A stretch of 64,000 nucleotides of DNA. Origin: Nocardia miyunensis NBRC 108239 (GTDB lineage: Bacteria > Actinomycetota > Actinomycetes > Mycobacteriales > Mycobacteriaceae). Both the position numbers and the translations under genes were made by a program. The notes beneath the pieces were generated by a model. The model did no database searches, was not told the DNA's origin, and saw only the letters and a list, made by a program, of their open reading frames with translations. The stretch spans positions 49,972-113,971 of the forward strand of contig NZ_BDBQ01000054.1 in assembly GCF_001613065.1 (NCBI RefSeq). The letters are read 5' to 3'. Below are positions 61,239 through 64,000 of this stretch, in pieces (position 1 is the first letter of the stretch; each line of letters opens with the position of its first letter).

Positions 61239-62774
61239 ATGTTGGGGAGGATGGGCCGATACGGCACGCGGACGACCAAGTACATGACGCGAGTTGCTCG
61301 TTACCTGAACCGTGTAGGACTGTTTCCCGCGATCGTCACCGCGCTCGGCTTCGGCGCCGTCCTCGCTGCCGGCTCCTACTGGGCTCTGCACGGACTCATC
61401 GCGACCAGTTCGGCACAGGCGGCACCGATCGATGTCACCAAGCTCGCGCTCACCGTGGTCGCCGGAGTGGGCGGCATCGTGGCCCTGGTCGTGGCCTACC
61501 GCCGCCAGCGTGACCTCGAGCAGGGCCGGTTCGTGGAACGGTTCGGCGCCGCGGCCGCGCAACTCGGCGACAGCGACGTCGCGGTCCGCCTCGCCGGGGT
61601 GTACGCGCTGGCGGGCGTCGCCGACGAATCGGCCGGGCTACGCCGCCAGCAATGCATCGACGTCCTTTGCGCATACCTGCGCCTGCCCTACACATCCGAC
61701 GTCGGCGCCAACGACATGACCAAGGAGATTCTGAAGTACCCGGCTTCGGAACCGGCAGGCCCCGAGAAGGAGCGGCACTTCGAGTACCGGCACAACGACC
61801 GCGAAGTCCGAGCCACCATCGTCCGCATGATCGCGGACCACCTGCGTTTCGACGCCGAATACAGCTGGTCCGCAAGTGATTTCGACCTCCGTACCGCCAA
61901 CCTCGAGAACGCGGACTTCACCGCCGCGCGGTTCGGCGGCTCCGCTCGGTTCGAGGGCGCGACCTTCTACGGCACCGCCCTGTTCGCGGAGGCCACGTTC
62001 GCCGAGGACGCACGGTTCGGACGCGCCAGTTTCCGCGACGCCGCCCAGTTCGGGCACGCCACATTCGCCGGCAAGGCATTGTTCGAGGACGCCACGTTCG
62101 CCAGCGCCGCTCAATTCGAAAACGCCACCTTCTCCGACGTCGCCCGGTTCGGTGGTGCCACCTTCTCCGGCGGCGCCGGGTTCGTGAGCGCGACGTTCTC
62201 CGACGTCGCCTGGTTCAACCGCGCGACGTTCTCCGGGGACACCCGGTTCCAGCACGCCGCGTTTCCCGGCGAGGCCAAATTCGAGGGCACCACATTCTCA
62301 GGCGTCGTCCGGTTCAGGCACGTCACGTTCTCCGGCGAGGCTTGGTTCATGCACGCGACGTTCGCCGACGCCGCCTGGTTCAGCGCTGCGACATTCTCCG
62401 GCAATGCCCGATTCGAGCACGTCACGTTCTCGAGCACTGCCGACTTCGGCGGCACGACGTTTTCCGGTACCAGCTGGTTCGGCGACGCCACTTTCGGCGG
62501 CAGCGCCGGGTTCGTCGGCGCCAGATTCCTCGGCGAAGCATGGTTCATGGGGGCGACGTTCTCCGGCGACGCCGGCTTCGAAGGCATCGCGTTCGCCGGG
62601 GAGACCAGGTTCGAACGGGCCGATTTCGGAGGCGAGACCGTCTCGTTCGCCGGCCCACAGCAGTGGGGCCCACCGAAACCAGTATTCGACTGGGACGAGG
62701 ACCACACCCAAAAACCGGCCAACGTCCAACCCCAGCACTGGCCACCGACCACAGCAGTCGCCGCCGAACGATGA
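61239..62774 (+). CDS. Membrane-anchored decapeptide (pentapeptide-like) repeat protein
   Basis: A 511-residue protein. Two membrane segments (FPAIVTALGFGAVLAAGSYW and LALTVVAGVGGIVALVVAY) are followed by a conserved cytoplasmic stretch (FVERFGAAAAQLGDSDVAVR...). From about residue 220 come some 21 units of a ten-residue repeat with pattern xxATFxxxAxF, which should form a right-handed beta-helix of the Pentapeptide_3 type. ATG 61239 has GGAGAG 9 nt upstream; ATG 61251 is possible. The function of such proteins is mostly unknown. It follows the PknK-like gene by 184 nt. Confidence 0.85.
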   Translation: MLGRMGRYGTRTTKYMTRVARYLNRVGLFPAIVTALGFGAVLAAGSYWALHGLIATSSAQAAPIDVTKLALTVVAGVGGIVALVVAYRRQRDLEQGRFVERFGAAAAQLGDSDVAVRLAGVYALAGVADESAGLRRQQCIDVLCAYLRLPYTSDVGANDMTKEILKYPASEPAGPEKERHFEYRHNDREVRATIVRMIADHLRFDAEYSWSASDFDLRTANLENADFTAARFGGSARFEGATFYGTALFAEATFAEDARFGRASFRDAAQFGHATFAGKALFEDATFASAAQFENATFSDVARFGGATFSGGAGFVSATFSDVAWFNRATFSGDTRFQHAAFPGEAKFEGTTFSGVVRFRHVTFSGEAWFMHATFADAAWFSAATFSGNARFEHVTFSSTADFGGTTFSGTSWFGDATFGGSAGFVGARFLGEAWFMGATFSGDAGFEGIAFAGETRFERADFGGETVSFAGPQQWGPPKPVFDWDEDHTQKPANVQPQHWPPTTAVAAER

Positions 62775-62850
62775 GCTTGATGTGTCGAACAGGCAAATCC
62801 ACCCGCTGCGATCGAGACCTCGATCCCACGATGAACCGATCGGTTCAGTG

Positions 62851-62883
62851 GGAGCTAAGGGGTTCGAGTCCCCCTTAGCTCCA
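62851..62883 (+). other. tRNA-Ala-like 3' end without D and anticodon arms (attachment-site-like)
   Basis: GGAGCTA (62851-62857) pairs with TAGCTCC (62876-62882) around a T-arm with the canonical TTCGAGT loop (62863-62869) in GGGG/CCCC, ending in A. This equals the acceptor and T arms of an actinobacterial tRNA-Ala, but the D and anticodon arms are missing and one extra C lies in the T stem. tRNA 3' ends are common integrase attachment cores, and an integrase-like fragment starts 127 nt downstream. A terminator-like hairpin is the alternative. Confidence 0.6.
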
Positions 62884-63009
62884 CTCAGATATCTGCATGT
62901 CAGAGGCAGGGTAGTTAGACTGTCTCCGTTCACGTCAACGCTCGTTACCAGCGGTCCGGTAACAGCACATCTCAGGGGATGTCGGCTGATACCCAACCGG
63001 AGGTAACAG

Positions 63010-63186
63010 ATGCCCACCCCACGCCCCCGTCCCCGCAGCGACGGGACGGTCGCCTGGCAGGTCCCGTTCAGCATCTACGAGCACGGCCGCTCCTCGTGGC
63101 CACCGACCGTAACCGACCATAGGATCGTGACGACGAAACATCGGGTTCACCAGGTGCTTTCGGCGACCTCCATCGTTCACGGTTGA
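63010..63186 (+). pseudogene. Truncated tyrosine-integrase-like N-terminus (58 codons)
   Basis: A GGAGG site 7 nt before ATG 63010 opens a 58-codon frame. It reads MPTPRPRPRSDGTVAWQVPF, the typical start of actinophage integrases (basic Pro/Arg tail, then a DGT-x-W-Q-V arm-binding strand). After about 30 residues the likeness is lost, and a TGA closes it at 63184. No catalytic Arg/Tyr domain follows, so it is probably a left-over of an integrated element. A real small protein cannot be excluded. Confidence 0.5.
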
Positions 63187-63572
63187 GCTCGCATCCCCAC
63201 ACGAGTCAGGCCCGACAAGTCACATGACGGTACGAACTGTTCGGTAGGACATAACAACTCGGCTGCTGCAGCACCGAATCGCGTTGCCGCACGGCATGTC
63301 AGCCATACGATCGCCCTGCTCCAGGCGCTCTCCCGGGGCGCTCCATCCCGCGGTCAGCGGTAGCCCAAGCCGCGGACCGCGTGCTGTACCGCAGTCTGGC
63401 GTGGCCTGGGCGAGCATTCTCTCGGGCCACGCCTTCTGGGCAGCCGCATCTGAAGTTCGTGCACAGCGCTCTGGCTGGCGCTACGAACGATTCGGCGACC
63501 ACCACACCACCTTCATGCCACCAGCGACTCCCCCAACGAGGTCGAATCTGTATCGCCGCGTGCAGGACCTCG
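63187..63572. other. Stretch without a supported gene
   Basis: About 390 nt between the integrase-like fragment and the PAS gene. Frames on both strands lack motifs. It may be decayed element sequence plus the promoter of the PAS gene. Confidence 0.4.
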
Positions 63573-64000
63573 ATGAAAGGCTCGAATGCTGTGACAGAGG
63601 AACTGTGCCGCCTGGTGCACCATCACACGAGGTGCGAACATCGCCGGTCGGAACAAAAAGCGTCCGTTCTGCCGGACGAGACATTTCGATGCGTGTTAGA
63701 CAATGCCGCGATGGCGATGGCGATCGGTGACACAGACGGCACTCTTCTCTATGCCAACCACAGTCTGGCCGACATGATCGGTGTTCCGGTGGAGCAGTTG
63801 CAAGGGATCTCGATCTATCGTTTCGTCCACCCCGACGACCAGGACGAGATCGACACGGTGGTGTTCGACGGCTTGGTCCGGGCGCGGGAGGGCATAGCGA
63901 AGCTGCACCGCCGGTTGGTCGGGATAGACGGCAGCATCAGGTGGGTGGCGTTCACGATCTCCTACGTGCGGGGTTCCGCGGGGCTCCCGGACTATCTTTT
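63573..64000 (+). CDS. PAS-domain protein, 5' part (runs off the window)
   Basis: An open frame from ATG 63573 (or GTG 63591) continues past the window end. After about 40 residues it shows a PAS domain: LDNAAMAMAIGDTDGTLLYA, then NHSLADMIGVPVEQLQG, then FVHPDDQDE and a RRLVGIDGSIRWVAFTIS strand. Such domains sense ligands or redox state and usually precede GGDEF, EAL, kinase or phosphatase domains, none of which is visible yet. The output function is unknown. Confidence 0.75.
   Translation, partial: MKGSNAVTEELCRLVHHHTRCEHRRSEQKASVLPDETFRCVLDNAAMAMAIGDTDGTLLYANHSLADMIGVPVEQLQGISIYRFVHPDDQDEIDTVVFDGLVRAREGIAKLHRRLVGIDGSIRWVAFTISYVRGSAGLPDYL

Noticed and set aside
1..64000. CRISPR arrays, insertion sequences, rRNA genes, complete tRNA genes, riboswitches
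   Set aside because: I saw no regular spacer-repeat array, transposase motif, rRNA sequence, complete tRNA cloverleaf or known aptamer core. Only the partial tRNA-like element at 62851 was found.

Overview
The window is very GC-rich, its genes are densely packed, and GTG starts and a few apparently leaderless promoters occur. The gene content (several Baeyer-Villiger-type flavoproteins, family III CoA-transferases, a DUF35/thiolase pair, a P450 with a [3Fe-4S] ferredoxin, kinase-STAND-LuxR giant regulators, metabolite:proton symporters) points to a chromosomal catabolic region of a mycolata-type actinobacterium. Nocardia or Rhodococcus is my best guess; this rests on gene content and style, not on a search.

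Layout. (1) 156-4069 (+): a CoA-ester operon with a CaiB CoA-transferase, crotonase, VOC protein and a two-gene MaoC-type hydratase. Two decayed copies of the last gene's tail follow it. (2) 4355-7530 (-): a fused double CoA-transferase and an alpha/beta hydrolase. (3) 7716-9783: a large HTH protein of unknown function, divergent from a 96-residue unknown. (4) 9880-13500: an aldehyde dehydrogenase, a symporter and a SnoaL-like protein. (5) 24051-13534 (-): a long run of esterase, flavin monooxygenase, amidohydrolase, fused CoA-transferase, thiolase-like protein, DUF35 partner, two SnoaL-like proteins and an epimerase-type enzyme. (6) 24194-39485: acyl-CoA ligase, BVMO, P450/ferredoxin/GMC oxidoreductase, a third fused CoA-transferase, a CitE-like lyase, two more BVMOs and an epoxide hydrolase. 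(7) 39779-48273: a winged-helix-like protein, a STAND-LuxR regulator, an aldehyde dehydrogenase, an NTF2-flavin monooxygenase fusion and an HSL-type esterase. (8) 48962-49656: a scar in which a 3'-truncated kinase gene meets a 3'-truncated citE-like gene head to head. (9) 50217-57613: a dehydratase and a Nudix protein, then a symporter and a LigM-MetF-PurU one-carbon operon with an IclR regulator. (10) 57758-64000: a PknK-like kinase-STAND-LuxR protein, a decapeptide-repeat membrane protein, a tRNA-Ala-like 3' end next to a truncated integrase-like ORF, and a PAS-domain gene that leaves the window.

How it may work together (inference): blocks 1-7 look like a toolbox for oxidising alicyclic or terpenoid-like ketones. 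Hydroxylation (P450) and alcohol/aldehyde oxidation (GMC, ALDH) would be followed by oxygen insertion (BVMO), ester or epoxide opening (hydrolases), CoA activation (ligase, CaiB) and beta-oxidation or aldol-type cleavage (crotonase, MaoC, thiolase-like/DUF35, CitE). Eight of these promoters share a motif built around TTGTGT at the -35 box, so one regulator encoded outside the window may control them. Block 9 is a separate system: tetrahydrofolate-dependent demethylation of a methoxylated compound, with the carbon released as formate.

Most notable observations: the shared promoter motif; three fused CoA-transferases in which exactly one of the two catalytic aspartates is missing; the LigM-MetF-PurU operon with twin operators; the triplicated MaoC gene tail; the kinase/citE fusion scar; and the tRNA-end plus integrase remnant.
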